A DNA stretch of 64,000 bases from Bdellovibrio sp. NC01 (GCF_006874625.1 NZ_CP030034.1:496001-560000), one strand, 5' to 3'. Numbered from the stretch's first letter, positions 1-8,911 are shown. A program made the numbers and translations. Notes: generated by a model from the sequence alone, not told the origin.

Positions 1-2
1 CT

Positions 3-974
3 GTCGATAAAATTCGCGTGAGCTTTTTGACGCATTTGTTTATTGAAAAGAAAGTTTTAGTTAGCGTCGACGTTGATCGACCGCGCCTTCATATCATCGA
101 CAGCGTCATCAAGGGCAATCAGCAATACGGTGAAGAGCAAAATTGGGAAAAGCTTTTTGAAAAGTTCATTCCCTACGATGTCGAAAATATCAAAGTCGCC
201 GATGGCAGTATTGTGTTCGTGAATCGCGACTATAAGAAACCCGTGCAAGTTAGTATTGATAAAATCTCTGTCAGCATTATGAATTTGCACAATACTGAAA
301 AGGTGAATCGAAAACTGCCAGGTCAGATTAAAATGTCAGCCCGCCTGCAACGAGAAGGCTGGATTCGCGCTAGTGTTCAGTTCAATAAAGATGCTGAAAA
401 TCCAACCTTCAATTTAAAAGCGGATTTAACGTCAACGAATCTGGCGCGAATGAATAACACCTTTATCTTGTACGGACCTTATTATTTTTTGCGTGGAGAA
501 ATGTCGTTATTTTCTCAAGTCTTCGTAAATAACGGTGCGGTTCGCGGTTATTTGACGCCATTTTTTAAAGATGTCGAGGCTGTGAAGATCACTTGGAACA
601 ATCGCATCGAAAAGCATATTTTTGCAGAATCGATTCAAGCACTGGGTGATATCGTTCTTTCCAATTCAAAACGCTTGCATGGTAAACGTTATGCTTTCAG
701 TGGACAGATGGTTCCCGGTGAACCGCGATGGCAGGCGTTCTGGACGGCTGTGCGCAGTGGCTTTCAAAAAAATGTGCCTGGCAAAAAGAACATCGCCAGT
801 CGTAAAGTCAGTTCATTCTCTGCAAAGTGGCTTGAATCGACTGACGGGCAGACTCCAGCAAATCCTCCGAAGCGTTACGGGCTTCGCGAAGAACTAGAGC
901 TTTTTCAAAACACACCTTTGCTTGTGCCCACTTCATTTGATCAAAATAATTTTTCCCCGCATGTTGCCAGATAA
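3..974 (+). CDS. DUF748/AsmA-like envelope protein, 5' end outside window
   Basis: C-terminal part of a DUF748 (AsmA-related) protein. The frame is already open at base 3, so the true start lies upstream; the GTG at 18 is only the first possible start codon in view. Beta-rich family repeats are visible (VDRPRLHI near the visible N terminus, then VADGSIVF). Family members are inner-membrane-anchored, largely periplasmic proteins proposed to bridge the envelope; that role is inferred here. The frame overlaps the convergent TPR gene by 167 bases, which is unusual, and the last 55 or so residues have little family character. An A7 tract at 766-772 is a possible indel site: one extra A would end the protein at 805, just before the neighbour's stop. 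Confidence 0.7.
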   Translation, partial: VDKIRVSFLTHLFIEKKVLVSVDVDRPRLHIIDSVIKGNQQYGEEQNWEKLFEKFIPYDVENIKVADGSIVFVNRDYKKPVQVSIDKISVSIMNLHNTEKVNRKLPGQIKMSARLQREGWIRASVQFNKDAENPTFNLKADLTSTNLARMNNTFILYGPYYFLRGEMSLFSQVFVNNGAVRGYLTPFFKDVEAVKITWNNRIEKHIFAESIQALGDIVLSNSKRLHGKRYAFSGQMVPGEPRWQAFWTAVRSGFQKNVPGKKNIASRKVSSFSAKWLESTDGQTPANPPKRYGLREELELFQNTPLLVPTSFDQNNFSPHVAR

Positions 975-1353
975 AATCATTCAAGTGACCAAGATCGCGG
1001 CTTTGTGCAAGGGCCATCAAATCGTCAAACATCGGATTACTTAAATCAAAACACGACTGCCATTGATAGACGTGGGCCAGGCGAATTTGTTGCGTGATTT
1101 TCCACGCCTCGCCCAAATTGTGGCGTTCAATAATTTCCAAAGATTTTAAAAGATAATCGCGTGCTTCGCCCAGGAATCCCAGAATGCGCAAGTAAGTTCC
1201 GATTTCACCAAGAGCTTTCACGCGCTCTACAGGATTTTGAATTGTTGAAAGAGCAATCTTCTTTTCTTGTACGTACAAATCCATATCGTTCTCATTTTGA
1301 GGACGATCATGAAGGTTCTCGTCAAAATAGATGTCGAGATTGTACTCTTTCAT
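808..1353 (-). CDS. TPR-like protein
   Basis: 181-residue soluble protein built of helix-turn-helix pairs typical of tetratricopeptide repeats. A clear example is the C-terminal segment with WAQAKVCFEKALVLRE, preceded by similar pairs around ARDYLLKSLEIIER and AHVYQWQSCFDLS. No signal peptide or membrane segment is seen. Its start overlaps the stop of maf by 4 bases (ATGA), so the two are probably co-transcribed and translationally coupled, maf first. TPRs mediate protein-protein contacts; the partner is unknown. The 3' end overlaps the convergent DUF748 frame. Confidence 0.75.
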   Translation of the reverse strand: MKEYNLDIYFDENLHDRPQNENDMDLYVQEKKIALSTIQNPVERVKALGEIGTYLRILGFLGEARDYLLKSLEIIERHNLGEAWKITQQIRLAHVYQWQSCFDLSNPMFDDLMALAQSRDLGHLNDFIWQHAGKNYFDQMKWAQAKVCFEKALVLREARNASEDLLESARQSIQATLQRMN

Positions 1354-1931
1354 GACTCCAATTTTGCCAAAAGATGGCGAACTACCGCAACTGGTAAACC
1401 AACGACGTTATCAAATGGGCCTTCGAACTTTTCCACGAACTTGCCCCCATGACCTTGAATGCCATAGGCGCCGGCCTTATCCATGGGCTCACCCGTCGCA
1501 ATATAGGTCCAGATTTCATCATCATTAAGTGTCTTGAAGAAAATTTTTGTCGTCTCAACATGAGACAACTCTTTGCCGGTGTCGGTGTCGACCACGCAAA
1601 CTGCGGTCAGTACTTCATGATAATTCCCAGACAAAAGTTTTAAAATGCGGTAGGCATCGTCGCGATCTGCGGGTTTTCCAAGCGGGCTCCCACCAAAAAT
1701 CACTTCCGTATCGGCGGATATGAGGATCGCAGGGCCTTTTCCACTCGACTTATGGTCAGCTAAAGCCTGTCTAGCTTTTCGTCGGGCGATATCCAAAATC
1801 TGGTCATTCACATTCAGGTTTTTGTTAGGAATTTCCGATACTTTAACTGGTACCACGTCGAATGAAAAACCAGCTTCGTGAAGAAGTTGACGACGACGTG
1901 GGGATTCAGATGCCAACACAATTGGTTTCAT
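1350..1931 (-). CDS. maf: Maf-family nucleotide pyrophosphatase
   Basis: 193-residue Maf/HAM1-like protein. The N-terminal LASESPRRRQLL is the family's signature phosphate-binding loop, followed by the STDTE-like segment ISADTEVIFGG with the metal/base-binding Asp and Glu, then GKPAD. Family members hydrolyse non-canonical or modified nucleoside triphosphates to monophosphates (house-cleaning), and some affect septum formation. The open frame extends upstream to 2117, but the Met at 1931 gives exactly the family N terminus (MKPIVLASESPRR), so I chose it. It is divergent from the TadC-like gene and precedes the TPR gene with a 4-base overlap. Confidence 0.93.
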   Translation of the reverse strand: MKPIVLASESPRRRQLLHEAGFSFDVVPVKVSEIPNKNLNVNDQILDIARRKARQALADHKSSGKGPAILISADTEVIFGGSPLGKPADRDDAYRILKLLSGNYHEVLTAVCVVDTDTGKELSHVETTKIFFKTLNDDEIWTYIATGEPMDKAGAYGIQGHGGKFVEKFEGPFDNVVGLPVAVVRHLLAKLES

Positions 1932-1959
1932 GAATTCACTTGAACACAAAGAGGCGAAA

Positions 1960-2868
1960 ATGGGAAGTGCAGAGTTAATGCTCATACTAGGATTGCTGCT
2001 CGCAGGAGTGGCGGTTTTCCTATTCGTTAGTTCCATCTTTGCAAGTAACGCGGATAAGTCGCAACTTTCATGGGCGAACAATGCAGAACCCGTGAAGTCG
2101 AAAAATCCTATTATCAACTTTTCGCGTCCACTTGTGCATCAGTTCACATTGCAACATGCATTGAAGATTAGAAGTGAAGGTTATCGTAAGAAGGTTCGTA
2201 AGTTCATCAAAACATCAGGTTTGTCAGCAGAGTTGAATGAAGACGAATTCATCGGCTTGCAACTTCTGTGGGGCATTATGTTCCCGATCTTCTTGCTGAT
2301 CATGAACTTCTCGTTGCAGTTGGGTTTATCGCCTTACATGTGCGTCGGTATGGGGTTGATTGGTTTCTATCTTCCACAAATTCACTCGAAAGGTGAAAAG
2401 AAGAAGCGTGAGCTTTCAGTGCGTGCCGATTTGCCGTTCTTCATCGACTTGCTAGCGCTTTCAGTGGAAGCCGGTTTGGACTTCTTTTCTGCGATTCAAA
2501 AGATCGTGGATAAAGCACAAGGTACAGATTCAGTTTTGGCGGATGAGTTTTCAATTGTTTTGAAAGATATCAAAATCGGTTCGTCGAAAACGCAAGCCTT
2601 GAAAGAAATGGCCGAGCGTTTAGACATGAACGAGATTACCAGCTTCGTCGCGGTCTTGGTTGACGCGGAAGCAACGGGTGCAAGTATTTCGCAAGTATTA
2701 AAGGACCAGTCCGAGCAAATGCGTTTGGAGCGTTTCGTACGCGCCGAAAAAGCGGGTGCTCGTGCTTCGCAAGCTATCTTGATTCCGCTGATGATTTTCA
2801 TTTTACCAGCGGTCTTCATCATGGTTTTCGGTCCAGTAGCAGTTTCATTTATGTCGGGTGGAAAATAG
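1960..2868 (+). CDS. tadC: TadC-like type II secretion F-domain membrane protein
   Basis: 302-residue inner-membrane protein of the T2SSF/TadC family, the platform protein of Tad (Flp) pili and type II secretion. An N-terminal membrane segment (LILGLLLAGVAVFLFVSS) is followed by paired central segments near residues 100-140, then the conserved cytoplasmic helical domain (DLLALSVEAGLDFFSAI; EMAERLDMNEITSFVAVL) and a C-terminal membrane hairpin (LIPLMIFILPAVFIMVFGP). An ATG at 1930 is in frame, but the ATG at 1960 has a GAGG ribosome site at good spacing. No tadA, tadB or pilin gene lies beside it; it heads an operon with DUF192, three FHA proteins and a PP2C-like protein. The gene symbol is by family only. 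Confidence 0.85.
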   Translation: MGSAELMLILGLLLAGVAVFLFVSSIFASNADKSQLSWANNAEPVKSKNPIINFSRPLVHQFTLQHALKIRSEGYRKKVRKFIKTSGLSAELNEDEFIGLQLLWGIMFPIFLLIMNFSLQLGLSPYMCVGMGLIGFYLPQIHSKGEKKKRELSVRADLPFFIDLLALSVEAGLDFFSAIQKIVDKAQGTDSVLADEFSIVLKDIKIGSSKTQALKEMAERLDMNEITSFVAVLVDAEATGASISQVLKDQSEQMRLERFVRAEKAGARASQAILIPLMIFILPAVFIMVFGPVAVSFMSGGK

Positions 2869-3219
2869 ATGATGGCAGTGTTGCAGAATAAATCCACAAA
2901 CGTAAACCTGGTTCCGAATCTGGAAGTCGCAAAGACTTTCTGGAGTCGTGGCAAGGGCTTGCTTGGCAGAAAAAATCTGTCCGAGGACGCAGCGCTTTGG
3001 ATTCATCAGTGCAACAGCATTCATACGTGTTTTATGCAGTTTTCTATCGACTGTGTATTTGTAGATAAAAATTTGAAAGTCAAAGCCATCTATAAAGATG
3101 TGAAACCTTGGCGAATGGTTTTCCCAGTATGGGGAGCCAGTTCAGTCATTGAGATGGCAGCAGGTACAAGCAGCAAGTTGAACATCAGCGTGGGAGATCA
3201 ACTCTATGTGGGCGCTTAG
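2869..3219 (+). CDS. DUF192 protein
   Basis: 116-residue DUF192 protein recognised from TFWSRGKGLLGRKNL, the IHQCNSIHTCFM segment and the PWRMVFPVWGASSVIEM block. The family is a small beta-rich fold of unknown biochemical role, often secreted elsewhere; no signal peptide is seen here. The ATG directly follows the TadC stop codon and the 3' end overlaps the first FHA gene by 14 bases, so it is tightly coupled within the operon. The two Cys residues five apart (Cys-Asn-Ser-Ile-His-Thr-Cys) could bind a metal or form a disulfide; this is inference. Confidence 0.85.
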   Translation: MMAVLQNKSTNVNLVPNLEVAKTFWSRGKGLLGRKNLSEDAALWIHQCNSIHTCFMQFSIDCVFVDKNLKVKAIYKDVKPWRMVFPVWGASSVIEMAAGTSSKLNISVGDQLYVGA

Positions 3220-4879
3220 AGTTTTAACCGGTCCTCAAGCCGGCCAAATTTTAGAATTGAAAATGGGGCGCAACGTGATCGGTCGTGCTCCAACTTGTGA
3301 TATTAAACTCACAAGTGCTGGCGTTTCTAAGGAACACAGCGAAGTCACTGTTTATAAAGAAAAAATTGTCGTCACGGATTTGAAATCAAGCAACGGTACT
3401 TATTTAAATGGTATTCGTATGCAAACCGGGATCATGAGACTTGGTGATAAACTGGGTATTCACGATGTTTTGGTTGATGTGATTCCAGCTCCGGATGCAA
3501 GACCACAAGCGCCACGTCCACAACAAGCGCAAGTGCCGTCGCAAACTCCAATGCCATATTATGGTGGTGGTGCGGCTCCGCAAATGCCGCCACAAATGTA
3601 TCAACAACAAGCTTACGGTCAGCCGCAAGGTATACCGCAACCTATGGCAGGAATGCCAGGAGCAGCTCCAGGTGCGGCCCCAGCGCCAGCTCCGGCTTAT
3701 CATCCGGGTGGTGTCAAAGCCCTTGTTGATAAGTTGATGGAGTACATTGATAAAGTCGCATTGCCAGGGGTTTATAAACTTCCAACGTTTATTGAATTCA
3801 AAATGGTATTGTTGGGCTTTGTCGTTTTATTTATCTTTGTCACAACATTGCTTTCAATGATTCCGATGGTGGCGATTTCAAGAGCCAGCATCATCAATGA
3901 AAGTAAACGTCGTGCGGCTTCTATCGCAAGAACAGTTGCGACGATGAACCAAGCGGCCCTTCTGCAAAATAGTTTTTCACAGTTAACAACGAACCAGGCA
4001 GAGTCTGAAGACGGTGTGAAACAAGTTCTTATCGTGCAACAATCTGACGGTATGATCTTGGCTCCAGCGACTCGTGCAGGTACGACTCCGGATTTGCCAT
4101 TCGTGCATGTGGCTCGTCGTGAAATGCGCCCGCAGTCGGTGGAAGTTGATTCTTCAACGATCGGTGCAAGTTTCCCAATCGGCTTGTTCGATCCAAATAC
4201 GGGTGAACAGTCGGTGAAAGCTCATGCGATTGTCTTGTATGATATCGGAAGCTTGGCATTTGATGACGGTCGTGCGATTTCGTTGTTCATGCAAACTTTG
4301 GTTATCGCAACCCTTGTAGGTTTGTTGATTTACTTCTTTATGTACAAGCTGATCGAATATCCAATTGCGAGCTTGAATTCGCAATTAGACATTGCAATGC
4401 GCGAAAAGAAAGACAGCACTGAAGTCGACTTCATGTTCCCACCATTGCAAGCTCTTGTTGGCAATATTAACAGTTTGCTGACTCGTTATATCAGTGGCGC
4501 ACGTGATGAAGGCGGCGGCGGCAACTTCGTCAATAAAGATGGCGAGGCTGAAAACCTTGTACAGATGATCGGTTTCCCGTCGGTGGCTATTGCTAAAGAC
4601 GGTCGCATCATCGCATGCAGTCCTTCATTTGCAGCGGTCGCACACGCAGAAGCAACAGCATTAGCTGGGCAAATGTATACGGCGATTCCAGACACAGCCA
4701 TGCAACAAAATATTGAACACTTGGTGGGTAAGAGCCGCGAAAATCCTCGCGTGATTCATACGGACCAATTGGAGTTCAGTGGTCATTTATGTGTATTAAG
4801 CTGTCAGGCGATGAGTTCATCGCCGACAGATATCGATTATTATCTTATCACCGTATCACCAACTGACGGAGGGTCGTAA
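3206..4879 (+). CDS. FHA-domain membrane protein with PAS-like C-terminal region
   Basis: 557 residues. An N-terminal FHA domain (about 1-95) has the expected phosphothreonine-binding features GRNVIGRAP, SKEHSEV and SSNGTYLNG. A Pro/Gln/Ala-rich linker (about 95-170) precedes a membrane segment (about 195-218), a roughly 130-residue presumed periplasmic loop, a second membrane segment (about 355-378), a HAMP-like stretch, and a C-terminal PAS-like domain (about 450-550: MIGFPSVAIAKDGRIIA). It therefore looks like a membrane sensor that binds phosphothreonine partners on the cytoplasmic side. No kinase is encoded nearby. It overlaps DUF192 by 14 bases, and its stop overlaps the next start (TAATG). 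Confidence 0.85.
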   Translation: MWALRVLTGPQAGQILELKMGRNVIGRAPTCDIKLTSAGVSKEHSEVTVYKEKIVVTDLKSSNGTYLNGIRMQTGIMRLGDKLGIHDVLVDVIPAPDARPQAPRPQQAQVPSQTPMPYYGGGAAPQMPPQMYQQQAYGQPQGIPQPMAGMPGAAPGAAPAPAPAYHPGGVKALVDKLMEYIDKVALPGVYKLPTFIEFKMVLLGFVVLFIFVTTLLSMIPMVAISRASIINESKRRAASIARTVATMNQAALLQNSFSQLTTNQAESEDGVKQVLIVQQSDGMILAPATRAGTTPDLPFVHVARREMRPQSVEVDSSTIGASFPIGLFDPNTGEQSVKAHAIVLYDIGSLAFDDGRAISLFMQTLVIATLVGLLIYFFMYKLIEYPIASLNSQLDIAMREKKDSTEVDFMFPPLQALVGNINSLLTRYISGARDEGGGGNFVNKDGEAENLVQMIGFPSVAIAKDGRIIACSPSFAAVAHAEATALAGQMYTAIPDTAMQQNIEHLVGKSRENPRVIHTDQLEFSGHLCVLSCQAMSSSPTDIDYYLITVSPTDGGS

Positions 4880-6039
4880 TGGGCGCGGCTCCGAATGTGA
4901 AAGATGCATTGTCGTTCGAAGTTGAGGTCACCAAGGGGCCTCATATCGGACTTCGTTTAAACTTCTCAAAAGGAAGTGCGACGATCGGTCGTGGACCCGA
5001 GAATGATATCGTTCTTTCAAGTGATCCACGTGTGAGCCGTCAACATGCTGAAATCAAACAGCGTGGTAGTGAATTCGTTGTTGTTAATTTAAGTTCGAAA
5101 AATTTTATCCTCGTAAATGGTGAAGCTGTTCAATCAGAAGTTCTTAAAAAAGGAACTGTGATTCAAATCGGTGAAACAGAAATGCGTTTCATCTGCGAAG
5201 GTGCTGAAGAACCGCAATTAGCGGCGGTTCCTTCGTCTGTGCCAGCAGCGACACCAGGTTTAAAACCAAACAGTCCGTTTGTGCCAGTGACGCCAGCGCC
5301 AACTCCGGCAGCGGCACCACGTCCACAAGCAGGTGTACCAGCATTCCAGCAACCAGGAATGGCACCGTCAGTTCCACCAATGGGAATGCCACCATCAATG
5401 CCTTCCCAAGGTATGGGCTATGGTGGAGGATTCCAAGCTCCTCCGTCTGCGGGACCGGCTCCAGCAATGCGTGGTGGTGGCGGCAGTATTTTGCAAAATC
5501 CAAAAGCGCGCTTCTATGGAATCATCGCGATTGTTGCGGTGGTGGGATATTTCATTTTCTCTCCGTCAAAAGGGAATAAGGCGAAAGATCCAAATGCTAT
5601 CCGAACGTCTTCGATTTCGTTGCAAGATATGGCGGAGGCAGACAAACGTACGCAAGAGCTCGCTTCACTGAAGAAAGATAAGTACGATTCGGTTCAATAC
5701 CGTCGTGCCCAAGAAAACTTTATTCGTGGTTTCCGCGATTTCCAACAAGGTCAATACGCTCGTTCGCGTGAAGCGTTCCAAGTCGTATTGAACTTGGACC
5801 CGGATAATGAATTAGCGAAGCGCTATTATCATTTAGCAAAAATTAAGTTCGATGAGTTAGTTAAGTTTAATATGATTCAAGGTAATCGCTACAGAGAAAA
5901 GAAAAACTGGCGTATGTGTCAGTCGAATTATTCTAACGTGATGACTATGCTACAGAACCGCAAAGACGATCCTACGTTTAAGGAAGCCAAGCAGTTCTAT
6001 GAAGAATGCAGCTTGAATGTGGAGACCGGGAGATTCTAA
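4879..6039 (+). CDS. FHA-domain membrane protein with C-terminal TPR
   Basis: 386 residues. FHA domain at about 8-95 (SATIGRGPENDI, VSRQHAEI, SSKNFILVNG), then a long Pro/Met-rich linker, one membrane segment (about 208-228, YGIIAIVAVVGYFIF) and a C-terminal TPR-like region (FIRGFRDFQQGQYARSREAF, VVLNLDPDNELAKR) presumably in the periplasm. The arrangement of cytoplasmic FHA, single membrane pass and periplasmic domain resembles ring-forming proteins of secretion machines such as SctD, but no direct homology is claimed. It overlaps both neighbours by one base (TAATG), so the ribosome probably re-initiates along the operon. Confidence 0.86.
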   Translation: MGAAPNVKDALSFEVEVTKGPHIGLRLNFSKGSATIGRGPENDIVLSSDPRVSRQHAEIKQRGSEFVVVNLSSKNFILVNGEAVQSEVLKKGTVIQIGETEMRFICEGAEEPQLAAVPSSVPAATPGLKPNSPFVPVTPAPTPAAAPRPQAGVPAFQQPGMAPSVPPMGMPPSMPSQGMGYGGGFQAPPSAGPAPAMRGGGGSILQNPKARFYGIIAIVAVVGYFIFSPSKGNKAKDPNAIRTSSISLQDMAEADKRTQELASLKKDKYDSVQYRRAQENFIRGFRDFQQGQYARSREAFQVVLNLDPDNELAKRYYHLAKIKFDELVKFNMIQGNRYREKKNWRMCQSNYSNVMTMLQNRKDDPTFKEAKQFYEECSLNVETGRF

Positions 6040-8108
6040 TGGCACGTTTGAAAGTTCGCTTACGCGGTAAAACAGTATATGACGTCGCCTTAGCTGAAGA
6101 TCGCAGCTATATCGCTGGCCGTAAGGAAGATTGCGATATCGTTCTGCAACCTGAAAAGGGCATTTCGCGCGAACACTTCAAATTGAGCTTCCAAAATGGT
6201 GGCTGGATGGTTGAAGTGATTTCTCGTTACGGGGATCTTATTTTCAACGGTGAACAAGCTCAGCAATTCGCACTTGAGCATGGTTCGGCATTCACAGTTC
6301 CTCCTTATGAATTTGAATTTATGATGACTGCCGATGTCGGCCCGGTTGCAGAAGCTCCTGCTATGTCAGCGGATGCTGGCTACGGTGGTGGTGAGTTGCA
6401 AAATCCTCCTGCACACATCGATGCGGGTGGTGGCGACGATTATGCGAATGAAGAAAAGACTGTGATCGGTGTTGCTCCAACAGCAGCCTTCATTAAAATC
6501 GTCGACAGTAGCAACGAAACGAAAGAAATGATTCGTTTGGATGCGGGCGATTCATGGATCGCAGGACGCGAGTCGTCTTGCCACATCCAAATTCGCGATC
6601 AACGTGTTAGTCGCCGACAATTTGAAATCAGAAGAGCCGGTTCACAATACCACATCCTGGATTTGGGCAGCGTGAACGGAACTTTATTAAACGGAAATCC
6701 AATCTCTTCAAGTGATCCGACGCCAATTAAATCGGGTGATGCGATCACAGTGTTAGAGAACTATCTTTATTTTGAGTTGCACGATGCCCACTTCCAAAGT
6801 CGTTTGGAAATGGTGAACGTTGCTCCGCCAAGTCCGTTGTTACCAGTCGCAAGCGATGTCTTGCCTCCGGAATATCAACAGGCTCACATGCCGAATGAAT
6901 TGATGCCTTATCAAGGCGGTATGGCGCCGATGCCATATCAACCGCAGTATCCGATGGGAGCACCCGCGCCGACAGGGCACATGCCGCCACCAGCGGCGAG
7001 CGGTAAATTTGATTTTCAAAAGCATCGTCCAAAAATTATCATCGGCGCGGTGGCGGTTATTCTATTAGCGTGGTTATTCAGCGGTAATAAGAATGATACG
7101 GCTCCGAAACCAGGCGGCCCAACGGCAGCAGGTCCGGCGGCTCCGGGCTCTCCACAAGATGCTTTTGCGAAATTGAAACCGGAACAGCAAGCACTTGTTC
7201 GTCAGCGTTATAAAGACGCGAAGAACTTGTACATGGCTGGTAAATATCAATTGGCGCAAGACGAGATCGTAAAAATTCGCGAGATCGTTCCCGACTATGA
7301 AGACTTAAAAGAAATCGAACGTCTTTCTAAAGAGGCGATGTTCATCCAAGAACAACAACGCCGTCAGGAAGAAATCGAAAAAGCAAAAGTCGAAGCGGAA
7401 GAAAAAATTCTTAAGCAAGTGGCCGAATGCCAAAAGAAAATCAATCCAGACATCACAGAAGAGATGATGGATGATTGCTTAAGCAGTGTGATGCAATTCA
7501 ATCCGGATCATCCAAAGATCAACGATTTGAAAGCTCAAGTGCAAACGATCGTCATTGCTCGTCAAGCGAAAGCAGCGGAAAAAGCGGCTTATCAAGGGCA
7601 AGTGGCGAAGCTTCGTGCGATTTACGACAAAGCTCAATCAGTGCATAAGTCGGCGAAAAATCCATTGGATGTTATCGCGGCTTACGAAAAAGTGGTTGAA
7701 GCCAAACTTCCAGATCCAAACGGTCTGAAAGGACAATCACAACGTAGCATCGCTTCGATTCGTCAGATGATGAATACAAAAACAGCAAGCTTCCAAGCAG
7801 AGGCTGACAAATTGTATTCGTCACAAAACATCAAAGGCGCGATTCTGTCGTTACGTAAAGCTCGTCAGATTGATCCTAATAATGACGAACTTCAACCGAA
7901 GATCGATAGATATGTCAGTGAACTTCGTAAGCAGATGATGAGTCTTTATCAAGAAGGAATTCTTGAAGAAAGCTTCGGTAACGTCGAAGGTGGCGAAGCT
8001 AAAGCAGGCGCCAAAGACAAGTGGAAAAAGATCTTGGATCTTGATGTCCCAGATGGCGAGTACTACAAAAAAGCCTACATCAAGCTTAAAAAGTACGGAG
8101 CTTTGTAA
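6039..8108 (+). CDS. Double-FHA membrane protein with long helical/TPR C-terminal region
   Basis: 689 residues. The first FHA domain (about 1-100) is divergent: IAGRKEDCDIVL and ISREHFKL are kept, but the S-x-N-G loop reads SRYGDLIFNG. The second FHA domain (about 155-250) is canonical (WIAGRESSCHIQI, VSRRQFEI, GSVNGTLLNG). A Pro/Met linker leads to one membrane segment (about 330-348, IIIGAVAVILLAWLF), then about 330 residues rich in charged coiled coil (EQQRRQEEIEKAKVEAEEKI) and TPR-like repeats. I chose the ATG at 6039 (TAATG overlap) over the upstream in-frame ATG at 6006, which lies inside the previous gene. It probably works in the same complex as the two other FHA proteins. Confidence 0.86.
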   Translation: MARLKVRLRGKTVYDVALAEDRSYIAGRKEDCDIVLQPEKGISREHFKLSFQNGGWMVEVISRYGDLIFNGEQAQQFALEHGSAFTVPPYEFEFMMTADVGPVAEAPAMSADAGYGGGELQNPPAHIDAGGGDDYANEEKTVIGVAPTAAFIKIVDSSNETKEMIRLDAGDSWIAGRESSCHIQIRDQRVSRRQFEIRRAGSQYHILDLGSVNGTLLNGNPISSSDPTPIKSGDAITVLENYLYFELHDAHFQSRLEMVNVAPPSPLLPVASDVLPPEYQQAHMPNELMPYQGGMAPMPYQPQYPMGAPAPTGHMPPPAASGKFDFQKHRPKIIIGAVAVILLAWLFSGNKNDTAPKPGGPTAAGPAAPGSPQDAFAKLKPEQQALVRQRYKDAKNLYMAGKYQLAQDEIVKIREIVPDYEDLKEIERLSKEAMFIQEQQRRQEEIEKAKVEAEEKILKQVAECQKKINPDITEEMMDDCLSSVMQFNPDHPKINDLKAQVQTIVIARQAKAAEKAAYQGQVAKLRAIYDKAQSVHKSAKNPLDVIAAYEKVVEAKLPDPNGLKGQSQRSIASIRQMMNTKTASFQAEADKLYSSQNIKGAILSLRKARQIDPNNDELQPKIDRYVSELRKQMMSLYQEGILEESFGNVEGGEAKAGAKDKWKKILDLDVPDGEYYKKAYIKLKKYGAL

Positions 8109-8785
8109 TGAAGTTGCAGGAAAGATCATATAGCACCAAAGTTCTTCGTCCGAAGCCGTTAATTCATACGGAAGAGGATGGCTCGTTGATCGTGGTTGCA
8201 ACTTCATGGGGGCAACCTGAACATGCGCAACGTGCGCTTGATGAGGTCGTAAAATACGTTAGTGCTGCAAAGGCTGACGTTGAAGTGACTTCGCCGTTTG
8301 AGTTTTTAACTTGTTTAACGGATGAAGCGAATTACGTGCGCACAAGTTTATTGATCGCAAATGATATTATCTATCGTGGTGATAATCGTGCGCAATATCA
8401 GTCGGGTGTTGAAGTGATGGCGCTGTTCCGTCGTGGCTCGCAGATCGCGTATGCTCACGTCGGTTGTCCAAGTTTGTATTTGCAACGTAATGGGCAGCGT
8501 TTGCAGCCGTTGTCTGTAGGTCTTGATTTATCCAGTGAATTGCAAGATGGTTCCGTTCTGCCGCCATTGCCTGCGCAATTATTGGGGATGGATCCAACTT
8601 GCCATATTCAATGTGGTCACACTTACGTGCGTGAGGGCGATCAACTGGTGTTATTAGCAAGCCCTGCGACAGCAACGTCGTTGTGGACTCGCGACGCTTA
8701 TCAACAGGATTTGGGTGATATCACAAATCGTATGATTCAAGAGTTCCCTGAATCGCCATTTTGGCTGGGCCTTGTCGCCGTCTAA
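8108..8785 (+). CDS. PP2C-like protein lacking metal-binding residues
   Basis: 225-residue soluble protein that follows the PP2C (PPM) fold: an ANDII helix, the core strand pair VEVMALFRRGSQIAYAHVG and LYLQRNGQRLQPLS, and a late EGDQLVLLASPAT strand. In active PP2C enzymes these positions read GDSR and SDGL with metal-binding Asp residues; here they read GCPS and ASPAT, and no N-terminal DGxGG is seen. I infer a pseudophosphatase, perhaps a phospho-state sensor partnering the FHA proteins. It overlaps the previous gene by one base (TAATG) and ends the operon, followed by a terminator. Confidence 0.6.
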   Translation: MKLQERSYSTKVLRPKPLIHTEEDGSLIVVATSWGQPEHAQRALDEVVKYVSAAKADVEVTSPFEFLTCLTDEANYVRTSLLIANDIIYRGDNRAQYQSGVEVMALFRRGSQIAYAHVGCPSLYLQRNGQRLQPLSVGLDLSSELQDGSVLPPLPAQLLGMDPTCHIQCGHTYVREGDQLVLLASPATATSLWTRDAYQQDLGDITNRMIQEFPESPFWLGLVAV

Positions 8786-8818
8786 ACTATTGCGAACTCA
8801 TCATTTTTAGCTATTTAG

Positions 8819-8842
8819 AGCGCCTTGCAAGGGCGCTTTTTT
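8819..8842 (+). terminator. Terminator of the TadC/FHA operon
   Basis: AGCGCC / TTGCAA loop / GGCGCT hairpin followed by a run of six T, 33 bases after the PP2C-like stop codon. Confidence 0.85.
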
Positions 8843-8911
8843 GTTAGCTGTCATATTTCTGAACAGAAACTTCAGTGCCTAAAGCTCTTCATTTACAACT
8901 CTGCTTGGTTT

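Noticed and set aside
1930-1959. Upstream ATG of the TadC-like gene overlapping the maf start
   Set aside because: The ATG at 1960 has a GAGG site and starts the membrane helix; the upstream one has neither.
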